A stretch of 64,000 nucleotides of DNA from Siphonodentalium dalli. Taxonomy: Eukaryota; Mollusca; Scaphopoda; Gadilida; Siphonodentaliidae. The stretch spans positions 44,224,989-44,288,988 of the forward strand of contig CP136064.1 of the NCBI GenBank assembly GCA_032622095.1, in the 5' to 3' direction. The stretch's first letter is position 1, and every line of letters starts with the position of its first letter. Below are positions 33,101 through 44,009 of this stretch, in pieces. Under the pieces are notes generated by a model. The model saw nothing but the letters and a program-made list of their open reading frames with translations, ran no database searches and was not told the origin of the DNA. Position numbers and translations under genes: made by a program.

Positions 33101-36100
33101 TGAGCATGCATTCAATAGTGCATAGTAGTAATAAATAGCAATAAGTATAGTTCAAGTTTAACAGACAAATCTCCCAGCGAACAGACGTGTGTTGTTTGTA
33201 CCAGTAGTATGCACATGGTCAATCGCGTGATTGAAATAGACCGGCAGATATATGGTTTTTATTTATGAAAGAGGTTATTTCCTCAACTAAGCGGAAATGG
33301 CCGAGTTGTTGAGAATAATTGCATATCAGTATGACAGTATACGTGCGTGTGTTAAAGTGGCACGTTCTTGTTTATAAATTTTTTGTACTAACCACATAGA
33401 TAGTATCAAACCAACACTCACCAGCATAATTAGTCACGAATTCGACTAACGACGCATGTTCTTGAGAACTGTTGACTATCACCAGATGTGCCCCAATCGT
33501 ATGACAATAAACCTGTGAAGGAAATACTTTATAATGATGTTATAATCACGAACGTAACATATATACATATACCGGGTATATGCCTATATAGGTCTGGGAG
33601 GCAAGAGGACCATTTCTGGTGAATTCGACGACATCTCATCGACCGGGATTGTGTTCCCGTGCAACATATACACGTTTTAGATAACATATCCGATGTGAGA
33701 ACAAATCATTCGACATTTCACAATTGGGATAGATATCTAAGCTTGATCTGAATTGAGTGACATTTCTATGTTCCACTCATAATGTACCATGACCAATTCG
33801 AAAAGTAAGTTAGACACACAATTTGTATGAAGTAGTGAACACCTTAGTAGTAGCCTGTCATTTGTCTTATACGTTAGGTTTCGTAAATTTGTTTGGGGAT
33901 TTTGGCAACAAAGATTTTCTTGAAGCCCACATACTGCATACATTGATAACCATATTAACGAGATTCGTATTAGCCATGGCACGTATTCCATGGCAACTGT
34001 GTGATTTCTGAGAATTATTGAACGTGAAGTATTTTATGATAACGGTAGATATTTTGGTATAAATAGTTGTATATTCTTATTTTGATAATTATGTATATTC
34101 TCTATAATGGACCGCTATGATGATTATGCTCATGTGAGAGGTTGCAAGCCATGTCCGATCGGGCCAATGTCCACCCACACACGCAGATATCTTTCTTCCC
34201 AAATAAACAGTGAACACACAATTAATGGAACGGAGAGCGAACACAGTCGTGAATTTTATGGTAAAAAGCACCACATTTGACTTACATGTTCATGATGTCA
34301 CTTCAAGTCACTTTGCCATTGTTGCGACTGAAACGCCATTTTTGAAGAACTATAGGCGATTTTACGAAACCCATTTTTCTATATAAACAACATAATACTA
34401 TATATACTGAGCGTTATATAGACTGTTGCGATTTTGTATTTTCATTAATGCCATATGGGTACTATATTGTCATCAGGGCGGTTGCCTCTTCATGGTTTTG
34501 TCATAATTTTAACGGTATTGAGTTATTCATTTTCGAAAATGACGGCAATGTGAGCATATATTCCGGACTCCTCGATTGACTAATAAAGATCTTACCGCAG
34601 CATCTGCCCATGTCACAGCCTCGTGTACGAACTTTAGACATTTGTCTCCCTTATGAACAAATCCGGGAGAACATCGATCGAGCGAATAGACTCTATCTGA
34701 AATTAATAAGAATGTCGGTCGGTGTCTCGTAACTCAGCAGGGGATCACACAAAAAGCAGAACATGCATGGTCATATCCTTTCGTTGGCTTTATCAAACTT
34801 AATCGCAATTGATTAACGATTAGGAGTAACTGAAATATGCAGAAGAAGTTTTGTGGAATTACGCTTTAAGAGGAACTGAAAGCCAGCTCTTTGAATAACT
34901 TTTCATAATATTTGTGGTTTGAAATCACATGGACGGTAGAGTATGGTTACGTTCACATGTTATATGTTTGTAGTGTAATTCAGTGCTAAGTGTTCATTTT
35001 GTGGAAAACAATCACATTTTTTGTTGAAAACATTCTGAAATCCATCAGAAATTAATATACATGTACATCGTTAATCAAGTAATTTTATAGCAATGACTGG
35101 TTTAAATTTATAGCTATAATTCAAATTTTCTGTTTATGTAATGTGTAATGGGATCTTGTTGAATGTGTTATGAGGAATTCAGGTGAAAAGCATTGTTTTT
35201 TTTATATAAAACCATTGCCAAGGAATTTTAGTCCCCGAAATACATTCTGCAAGGTTAAATGGTCACGAACATCGTCACATCGCCCACCACCAAGACATGT
35301 TATACAACAAAGTGTTCAAATCGCCCACCACAAAGACATGTTATACAACAAAGTGTTCAAATCGCCCACCACCAAGACATGTTATACAACAAAGTGTTCA
35401 AATCGCACACCACCAAGACATGTTATACAACAAAGTGTTCAAATCGCCCAACACCAAGACATGTTGTGCACCAAATTGTTCGGCTAGTTGCGAGGAATAG
35501 GGGAAACTGAGACAGCCAGAAGCAAATATCTGGTCATGTTCACATATTGTTTGGGTTTTATGGGGATTTATGGAGTTTCATGTCTAGGGTTCATTCTGAG
35601 ACCAGTAATAATTGTAGTGAACAATTAAGATTATTCTGAAATCAATCAGAATACAATATACATTTTAATATTAGGTTTGTACCTGGACGTTTCAGCACCT
35701 GCTTTTCTGGACGTTTCGCACATGGGTTTTCGGCACTTGGTTGTTTCGGCCCAGGTGCTTGGACGTTTCGGCACTTCGTCAAAGACGTTTCGGCACTTGT
35801 TTCTTTTCATATATAATATTGTCTTTGATGTTGCCCAAATATAGGGGGTATCAAATGTTATTGGCGGGATTGTGTGGTGTATATTATTTCTCAAATATGT
35901 ATGCGCAGAGTGTCACGATGGATTCAAATGTGAAATAAAAGATGGTTGCTGGTGGCCACGTATTTTCACACATTTTGGAATACAATCTCTTTCCTTGGAC
36001 TGAGGTGATCTATATCCTTAGTGGTAATAATTACGTTCTGGAGAATGTACATAATTATCTATTGGAATATTATCAGTCCATGACTCCGTATTATCTCATT

Positions 36101-36548
36101 TTATATAAAATTGTAAATGCATTCATTGTTATTTGAGTCACCAACCAAAATACAGTGAACTGCTAACCCCATAGCTCAATTTCCGTTTTGGCACGAATCT
36201 TAATTTCTTGCTGTCTTGCTTGCTGTCGAACACAACTCGTGTTGGTGCTGGGCGACGTGACATAATTCATGACCAATAACACTGTAAACGTTAATAAAGA
36301 CCGTTCTCTGTAACGATCTTCAAAGTAAATCCAATGGATGCTTTTGTGAATTTTCGTGACGTCAATGCCGTAACATTAGTTTTTTTTAATTATTTTCTGT
36401 ATTAATATTTTATAACTTTTTTTTATCATTTTCTCTGGGAAGTGAAAATTTACCCATGGAGAGTTTGACTAATTTGTTGTCAAATCTGCTCGTGGCCAGA
36501 CTAACCTGTGATTGTAAATCCGACGGCAAGCAGCAGCAAGAATGTCAT
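30155..36548 (-). CDS. Secreted single-domain C-type lectin, four exons (154 aa)
   Basis: Exons in order: 36548-36506, 34696-34596, 33512-33422, 30384-30155; every junction is GT-AG and the phases (1, 0, 1) agree. Exon 1 encodes MTFLLLLAVGFTIT, a signal peptide core. Exon 2 gives CSPGFVHKGDKC, the long-form N-terminal disulphide pair, and TWADAA. Exon 3 gives CHTIGAHLVIVNSSQEH, the typical C-type lectin helix-strand. Exon 4 gives WVWSTTGEEF, then QPDG, then CLLL, WYDHPC and CEKK before the stop. QPD is the galactose-type sugar-binding triplet; the usual WND calcium motif reads WYD, so calcium binding may be altered. Such lectins commonly act in invertebrate mucosal recognition and immunity. 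All exons are open. Exon 1 is duplicated further upstream (40505-40463). Confidence 0.92.
30560..31275 (-). pseudogene. Decayed duplicate of lectin exon 4, split by a foldback insertion
   Basis: On the minus strand, 31265-31200 resembles the start of exon 4 (TGGTCTGATGGGAATGATCTGG) but has an in-frame stop; 30625-30560 resembles the next part (GGAGCACGACGGGATGGGAA). The two halves are separated by an insert with a direct repeat CCACAC at both edges. It lies in intron 3 of the functional lectin gene and points to an ancient exon duplication. Confidence 0.7.
30626..31190. mobile_element. Foldback element inserted in the decayed lectin exon
   Basis: Bounded by CCACAC on both sides. It contains two similar hairpin units, GAATGAGGTCCACATA...GGGACCTCATTCTG, at 30668-30755 and 30972-31064; these units are flanked by inverted AGACCAAG(C)CTGA segments. 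A further hairpin, AAGTCTTCTCGGTCCA...TGGACCGAGAAGACTT, lies at 31105-31190. No coding capacity. Confidence 0.65.
31276..33421. other. Lectin intron 3, remaining part
   Basis: Non-coding by my reading. It includes two diverged units (about 31980-32110 and 32115-32245) of a repeat with GGGATAACTCC and GTGCMAAGTTTCAAA words. No further exon was found. Confidence 0.5.
31980..32245. repeat. Two-unit dispersed repeat (GGGATAACTCC family)
   Basis: Two units of about 130 bp share GGGATAACTCCAMTAAAAA and AAATATCYGTGCMAAGTTTC. Short minus-strand frames through them are not considered genes. Confidence 0.6.
33513..34595. other. Lectin intron 2
   Basis: Bounded by the GTAAGA donor at 34595 and the TTCACAG acceptor at 33513 on the minus strand. 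No other feature seen. Confidence 0.7.
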
Positions 36549-36867
36549 CTGCTGCAATGAGAAGTTCATTAAGCACTGATTTACCACCAGGTATATATTA
36601 AATTTGTTCTAGAATAGGGTCGTTATCACATATTGCAGGTGCAAGTAGAACACCATATACTGGGTCATGACAAAATAAGCAGCACGGTTATTTGCCCATT
36701 AAAATGTTAAAAAATCGGGAAATTCCAAGACGAAAAAGAACCATACCTCATGCAAAACTCGTTGGACCAAACCATTATTCGAAATTGACATGTACCGGGG
36801 CTGAGAAAAAAAACATGCCAACTTAAGTTCCGAGCAAAGAACACAATCTAGAATAATTGGTTGGAAA
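34701..36867. repeat. Tandem duplication, copy 1 (2.17 kb)
   Basis: Runs from AATTAATAAGAATGTCGGTC to GGTTGGAAAA and includes lectin exon 1 and most of intron 1. Copy 2 follows at once (36868-36892), is interrupted by a hAT-like insert, and resumes at 38669 to end near 40825. After removing the insert and a 15-bp indel (near 35203) the two copies are the same length and differ by only a few bases. Copy 1 retains the uninterrupted GTCGGTGT site at 34718-34725. Confidence 0.92.
35280..35485. repeat. 41-bp minisatellite, copy 1
   Basis: Five units of CGCCCACCACCAAGACATGT plus TATACAACAAAGTGTTCAAAT. As 41 is not a multiple of three, each frame reads a permuted peptide, so the open frames are artefacts. 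Confidence 0.9.
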
Positions 36868-36892
36868 AATTAATAAGAATGTCGGTCGGTGT

Positions 36893-38660
36893 TAGAGCCA
36901 GAAGCCGCCATCGCACGCCGCCGCCGCCAGCCATATTGGCCACAAGCCACCGCCAGTCATATTATCTCTAACGCCAGCCACATCTAAAAATCTCCGCCGC
37001 CGGAATTGTAAAATGGCTGAGCCGTCTGCATGGGCGTATATGTCAAGCACAACTGTACTGTGAATCGCAAAGAACTAAACCGCATTGCCTAATATTGGCA
37101 TACTCGCATGGACACGGAATGGTTGTTATATTATCAGAACACCGGGCCCCTTAATGTGGAATAGACTATCCCAATGCATGTTTTCATATAACTGAATAGG
37201 CGCATCCATTCGGTATTGAAAGGGTTAAAATATAAATTGTTTATATCGACAACATCCAGTCTCAGACATCGCTGGCATTTGTCAATATATACACATAAGA
37301 ATAGAAAATAGTTGGAAATATTATATATCATTACTATCGGGTTCATCATTCAATGATGCATGCATATATATAGAATACACCCATAGTAGCCGAGAATAAC
37401 AAATTTTCACCACGAGTGGTATTGTGGTTTTAACCACGAGCCTTTGGCGAGTGGTTAAAACCACAATTCCACGAGTGGTGAAATGTTTTTATTCTCGGCT
37501 ACTATGGGTGTATTTTGTTTATACCATAATTATTATTCTTCGTTCGCTTCGTAAATGTATTTCTACTCTGTTGACCAGTGACTGTTAACATGTATGTGCA
37601 CCGAGTGACCCAAATATGTTAAGCTATCATGAATGTGGGTCACGCGTAGTAATACATATTTCTAGGAAATTCGGTGATCCGCCACTTTCTTGGGTATCAG
37701 TCAGCTGATGTGAACACACATTCAGATTTCCCACATTGCAGATACCATTAACAATCTATACGTTGTTGTCAAAATGTAAGCCGTCGTTCGCTTTAAACGC
37801 GGAAAGGCAGACGAACACGTGCGTTTTGTTTACATTTTCAACAGCTATCGCCGACCTGTATAAAACGTGTACTTTGTCGGTGCATGCACATAGAATAAAC
37901 ATCTTTAAATTAACTTTAATGTGTCATTTTTTGACAAGTAAACCCAGTAAATGGAATTGGATAGTATATATCTCTGTGTTTAGACCACTTATCGCATTTC
38001 AGTGTGTTTTGAGTCGGAAAAATTGTGTATTTACTTCGCGAAGCGGGCGTGACGAAACATTGGGCTAAATTTCGACAGCGAGGTCACCAGAGGTCAAATG
38101 ACGGGTCGTTCTACTATGGGTATAAACTTTCAACACATAAAGTGCCGTTGAAACATTTACACAACAGTATAAATTTATACCAATAGTAGGAATCGTTATA
38201 CCCACAGTAGGATGTAAAGATGAAATTTACAAAACAGGTGTTATATTACACACAGTAGCATAGCCAATTATGGTATAAATCGCAATATGGCAGTGATGAT
38301 AGCAGTCTGAAGTCGACAGAAGTCCCAATGTAACTTATACCGATTAGATGGGGAACTACATAGTATATCCATGCCAGTCCTTCGTGAATTTCGCCATAAT
38401 GGAAAAGCCCAACATCAAAAGATTACGTGTGGTCTGGAATTCTACGGGTTCACCACAAACGCTAAAAAAAACGGCGTCTATAACCGAGGATTAGGAACAT
38501 TTCGGAAGCGAAAATACGCTGAATGATAACATCTCAGCCGGCTGAGCCGCCATATTTCGTCAGCCACGAACGTCGTGACCGAGCCGGCTTAGCTAGCTAA
38601 CCAGCCACGAATTTCAGTTGAGCCAGCCGTGAAAACTATTTGTCGTGGCTTCGGGGTCCA
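36893..38660. mobile_element. hAT-like non-autonomous element (1,768 bp)
   Basis: Flanked by the 8-bp direct repeat GTCGGTGT (36885-36892, 38661-38668). The paralogous site at 34718-34725 has one copy only. Ends TAGAGCCAGAAGCC and TGGACCCCGAAGCC (inverted) match at about 11 of 14 positions. Eight-base duplication and a TAGAG start suit the hAT superfamily. No transposase is visible. It carries a nested palindrome at 37376-37515. Confidence 0.75.
37376..37515. mobile_element. Nested palindromic element in the hAT-like insert
   Basis: ATACACCCATAGTAGCCGAG...CTCGGCTACTATGGGTGTAT forms arms of about 65 bp around a short centre (GAGCCTTTGGCGAG). The CTACTATGGGTATAAA word recurs at about 38112-38128 and related CAATAGTAGGA, CACAGTAGGA words follow, so a larger family member may extend to about 38280. 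Confidence 0.75.
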
Positions 38661-39236
38661 GTCGGTGTCTCGTAACTCAGCAGGGGATCACACAAAAAGC
38701 AGAACATGCATGGTCATATCCTTTCGTTGGCTTTATCAAACTTAATCGCAATTGATTAACGATTAGGAGTAACTGAAATATGCAGAAGAAGTTTTGTGGA
38801 ATTACGCTTTAAGAGGAACTGAAAGCCAGCTCTTTGAATAACTTTTCATAATATTTGTGGTTTGAAATCACATGGACGGTAGAGTATGGTTACGTTCACA
38901 TGTTATATGTTTGTAGTGTAATTCAGTGCTAAGTGTTCATTTTGTGGAAAACAATCACATTTTTTGTTGAAAACATTCTGAAATCCATCAGAAATTAATA
39001 TACATGTACATCGTTAATCAAGTAATTTTATAGCAATGACTGGTTTAAATTTATAGCTATAATTCAAATTTTCTGTTTATGTAATGTGTAATGGGATCTT
39101 GTTGAATGTGTTATGAGGAATTCAGGTGAAAAGCATTGTTTTTTTTATGGGAAATCATGCATATAAAACCATTGCCAAGGAATTTTAGTCCCCGAAATAC
39201 ATTCTGCAAGGTTAAATGGTCACGAACATCGTCACA

Positions 39237-39442
39237 TCGCCCACCACCAAGACATGTTATACAACAAAGTGTTCAAATCGCCCACCACAAAGACATGTTA
39301 TACAACAAAGTGTTCAAATCGCCCACCACCAAGACATGTTATACAACAAAGTGTTCAAATCGCACACCACCAAGACATGTTATACAACAAAGTGTTCAAA
39401 TCGCCCAACACCAAGACATGTTGTGCACCAAATTGTTCGGCT
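39237..39442. repeat. 41-bp minisatellite, copy 2
   Basis: Same five-unit array as at 35280-35485, duplicated with its surroundings and with no copy-number change. Confidence 0.9.
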
Positions 39443-40462
39443 AGTTGCGAGGAATAGGGGAAACTGAGACAGCCAGAAGCAAATATCTGGTCATGTTCAC
39501 ATATTGTTTGGGTTTTATGGGGATTTATGGAGTTTCATGTCTAGGGTTCATTCTGAGACCAGTAATAATTGTAGTGAACAATTAAGATTATTCTGAAATC
39601 AATCAGAATACAATATACATTTTAATATTAGGTTTGTACCTGGACGTTTCAGCACCTGCTTTTCTGGACGTTTCGCACATGGGTTTTCGGCACTTGGTTG
39701 TTTAGGCCCAGGTGCTTGGACGTTTCGGCACTTCGTCAAAGACGTTTCGGCACTTGTTTCTTTTCATATATAATATTGTCTTTGATGTTGCCCAAATATA
39801 GGGGGTATCAAATGTTATTGGCGGGATTGTGTGGTGTATATTATTTCTCAAATATGTATGCGCAGAGTGTCACGATGGATTCAAATGTGAAATAAAAGAT
39901 GGTTGCTGGTGGCCACGTATTTTCACACATTTTGGAATACAATCTCTTTCCTTGGACTGAGGTGATCTATATCCTTAGTGGTAATAATTACGTTCTGGAG
40001 AATGTACATAATTATCTATTGGAATATTATCAGTCCATGACTCCGTATTATCTCATTTTATATAAAATTGTAAATGCATTCATTGTTATTTGAGTCACCA
40101 ACCAAAATACAGTGAACTGCTAACCCCATAGCTCAATTTCCGTTTTGGCACGAATCTTAATTTCTTGCTGTCTTGCTTGCTGTCGAACACAACTCGTGTT
40201 GGTGCTGGGCGACGTGACATAATTCATGACCAATAACACTGTAAACGTTAATAAAGAATGTTCTCTGTAACGATCTTCAAAGTAAATCCAATGGATGCTT
40301 TTGTGAATTTTCGTGACGTCAATGCCGTAACATTAGTTTTTTTTAATTATTTTCTGTATTAATATTTTATAACTTTTTTTTATCATTTTCTCTGGGAAGT
40401 GAAAATTTACCCATGGAGAGTTTGACTAATTTGTTGTCAAATCTGCTCGTGGCCAGACTAAC

Positions 40463-40505
40463 CTGTGATTGTAAATCCGACGGCAAGCAGCAGCAAGAAT
40501 GTCAT
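40463..40505 (-). CDS. Second lectin leader exon (exon 1b)
   Basis: Identical by eye to exon 1 at 36506-36548: ATG, 14 codons of signal peptide, then an ACAG/GTTAGT donor in the same phase. Splicing to exon 2 at 34696 would produce the same protein from an upstream start. The duplicated block also carries any promoter located within about 300 bp upstream of the exon. Confidence 0.7.
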
Positions 40506-40825
40506 CTGCTGCAATGAGAAGTTCATTAAGCACTGATTTACCACCAGGTATATATTAAATTTGTTCTAGAATAGGGTCGTTATCACATATTGCAGGTGCA
40601 AGTAGAACACCATATACTGGGTCATGACAAAATAAGCAGCACGGTTATTTGCCCATTAAAATGTTAAAAAATCGGGAAATTCCAAGACGAAAAAGAACCA
40701 TACCTCATGCAAAACTCGTTGGACCAAACCATTATTCGAAATTGACATGTACCGGGGCTGAGAAAAAAAACATGCCAACTTAAGTTCCGAGCAAAGAACA
40801 CAATCTAGAATAATTGGTTGGAAAA

Positions 40826-43800
40826 CAAGTTTTACCAATTCCACCAAGCGGCTAATTTCCAAGACGAAAATTATCGCAACAATGCAAAAAGGTTTGGTCC
40901 GAACTCATAGTTGAACTTAGTCTGGGCTAAACAATAAGCCAAATCCAATTTTGGTGCGATCTAATAATCCAAAATGAAATTATCGATCGAAAGTAAAATC
41001 TTATTACATGATTCCAATCATGTAATTTCTAAGTCCATAAATAATTCCTAAATCATTGGACTAGAACCATATTCGAATATGGCCAGTATCTCAGGTTCAC
41101 ACACACACACCAACTGTGGTTCCGATCACATAATCCAAACTAGAATTATCAGTCAGACACCAAAATGTTAACAGACGGAATGATAGCATATTTTATTCAA
41201 AACGGGCGTATAAAATATATGCAGACCTTGAACATAAATATATACACGTTGAGCATGGCATCTTTAATTGAAGCGACTAATCTTCCATATGTTCATGACT
41301 CATTTGAACATTTTAAATTAGCTCTACGTAATTTGGAAGAAGGAATGAGATCGATATTGTTTGTTTACCCATCTACAACTAAACCTTGAAAAGTGAAGCA
41401 AATTTCCTGCTGTTTTCCATTTTCAAACATTGAGTAGTGTAATTGGGCGCCAGTTCTTTAACCCTTTACCCAACAAACCGGCCAAAAACGGCCAAATAAA
41501 GCTGCAACAGCCTAAATTATCTTGGGTCTGTCTCAATAAAACCATACAAATATGGATATCATTGGAACCGGCTCATTGACCACATTGTGATGGTTACAGT
41601 TATGCCCTGTGCCAATGCATTCTCTTATATATGCGAGTCGACCATAGGTCGCCTCGCATATATAAGAGAATGCATTGACCTAAAAAACACTTTTTACCAT
41701 TTTTTCTTACATTCTTTAACAATTTTATAATTTTTAATGTGTTAAGCCAATGCATTATCTTATATATGCGAGGCGACCTATGGTCGACTCGCATATATAA
41801 GAGAATGCATTGGCACAGGACCGTTCTGTTGGGTAAAGGGATAGGTATTTCCTCACTTTGTCTTTGTTTTGGAGACCATCGTTATAACTCATTGTTTCTA
41901 CATTATAGACAGCTCGGCTTTTTGAAAACAATGATTATAATACGTATGGACCTATTTCTGGCCAAAATTGTTTATCAAATTCGACCGTAAACCCATCGGG
42001 ACAGGTGATTTCCGTTTTTCATGTTTCTAAGAGCTTCTGTTAGTTATACTGAGAGATTTTCCCCCCTCAATAGACGATGTTTGGTATGGGGTAAGCGGGG
42101 TAACTCTAATGTGATGTGGATATTTTTGCAGCGTGATTGTTTGACGAAGGCTTTTCGGTGTACAACTCTGTGTAAAAGTTTTTGTTGTTGACCGCTTTCA
42201 TCTGTAACTTCTTTAATTGTTTTTGCAATGAAACTTCGTTTTTCCATGTTAAATATTTTGTAGGTTTCTCTCCCTTAGTGGAGTCGCTTGTGTACTTCCG
42301 TGGGAATTTTTTAACAAATATAGAAATTTAACTGTGATATTATGATAGGGTATTTCTTACTTTGGCTGGAAAAGTTTGTTAGACTTCATGGGCCCGCGAC
42401 TGGAGGAAATTATGACGTCACAAATATGACGTCATTGTCAGTTCAGTTCAGATGTAGGGTTGTCTGAAGAACTGGCAAATTCTGCGCGTATTTCTTAATT
42501 GTTATGCATTGTTTCCCGTAAGAACAATTCATCAATAATATTTCTCAAAGTACAGAACCCAAATTCACGGCAAACTGTTATTCAAGTCAAAGGCGGCTGA
42601 CAAAATGGCACCAGAAAATCAACAATTTTGCGATTTTCAAGAATCTCATGTAAATCACCTGCCGTTTGGTAGCGAATTGTGACAATTCGGTGTTTACTTG
42701 TTGCTTCAGCAATGTAGTGCTCCAATTATATTGTACAAAACATGTTCAATCTGTCAAAAATCTACTATAGACAACCGAATTATAGCATTTTGTCAAAAAT
42801 CAATTCCGATATTCTAGCAATAGATTTAAAGAAATGAGCGGAATGTAGTTAGGAGAAAGAACTATTCAAGCCACATACGGAATTATTATCACACTTCAAC
42901 AGAACTGTTCAATTTCATCCAAGATGGCTACCAAAATGGCAGTCAAAATACAAAGTCAGTGTTCGTTACACCACCAAATGTCGCCCTGGCATTCCATCAT
43001 GGGGTATTAGGTTAATCGGCTACTTTAAAATAAATGCGCATAGCTGTAATGTCTTATGCAAACTGACGGATGTCCTAAACTGCATACGTGACATACATAA
43101 TTATGTCTTCAAATTTCCTATTAACTGATGTGAAATGTGAAATTAGAGAGTATTTGTAGACCTACATGTTAGCTTGAGAGACAAGCGTTACCATTCCAAT
43201 GTCTAGCCTGCTGTGCTATACTCTAAGTCGGAGTACTAATTGAGAAATATTGGTGGTTACCACATCAAATGGCAATTGATGATGCAGATACGCGTTGGTG
43301 TTAGTTCTTTGCATGTCATGTCCTCGGTAGAAAATGCCTATAGTGTATTAAGGTATCAGCACACATCTGTTTATTGTGATAGCTATGAAGTGGGGATTGT
43401 GTTTCTCAGCTATACCGTGATTCTTCTTGGCAAGAAAGAAACAACACATCCTTGTTTATAAAACACAAACGATAGCATTAATTATATGGCTGTCATATTG
43501 GCCTGCTTGTCTCACTGTTAGTTGCGCTGTAACCTTGAATTAAATTTGCTTGGTAACACCATTTGAACCTCGTTTAGCGGAACTTAGCGGGTTTCAATCG
43601 TATTGATAACCACGTCAGATCAAAATAGAACAGACCCACATTGGTGGATAATATATTCGTATAAGGGGTAGCGTCCCGTATCATGATAAAGTGATAAATT
43701 GTGCATACCAGGTTCTGAAATCTGGATGCATGATGATATTTAACAAAGTGGGTCAACCACTGTCATAGCATATGTGGATTCATTTTGTGAAGTTACTATA

Positions 43801-43990
43801 AGTTATTTAACTCCCATGTTTATTCAGTTGAAATGAACATTAGCATACACCAGGCTAGATTCCAGACACCAGACGAAGTGGTGTATCTGGCTCTTGACAT
43901 TCCTCGTGTTCAGTTAATTGGTGGTAGCCACACAACGTGATTCTTCAAGCGAAAGGTTTGGAATTATAAAAATGGTAATTTTGATGAGGC
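40826..43990. other. Intergenic sequence with MITE and no clear gene
   Basis: Apart from the element at 41462-41840 I see no supported gene. A 74-codon frame at 41165-41389 (+) has no recognised domain, and 43240-43461 (+) likewise. Confidence 0.4.
41462..41840. mobile_element. piggyBac-type MITE with nested palindromes (379 bp)
   Basis: Ends CCCTTTACCCAACA and TGTTGGGTAAAGGG form a 14-bp perfect inverted repeat; TTAA precedes the left end (41458-41461), but the right flank reads ATAG, so that duplication has decayed. Inside lie two ~70-bp palindromes (about 41613-41681 and 41750-41815), both built from GCATTCTCTTATATATGCGAG and its complement, and themselves inverted to each other. Confidence 0.75.
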
Positions 43991-44009
43991 CCGTAGATTG
44001 ATCCGGGCC

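Larger units (their letters stand above)
38669..40825. repeat. Tandem duplication, copy 2 (interrupted)
   Basis: Same order of sequence as 34726-36867, with the 41-bp minisatellite at 39237-39440 and the second lectin leader exon. It carries 15 extra bases near 39150 (GGGAAATCATGCATA). Confidence 0.92.

Noticed and set aside
34089-34274. Minus-strand frame in lectin intron 2
   Set aside because: Lies in an intron, no splice sites in a fitting phase.
35170-35510. Three overlapping frames over the 41-bp repeat
   Set aside because: All three frames are open because of the repeat; no real gene structure.
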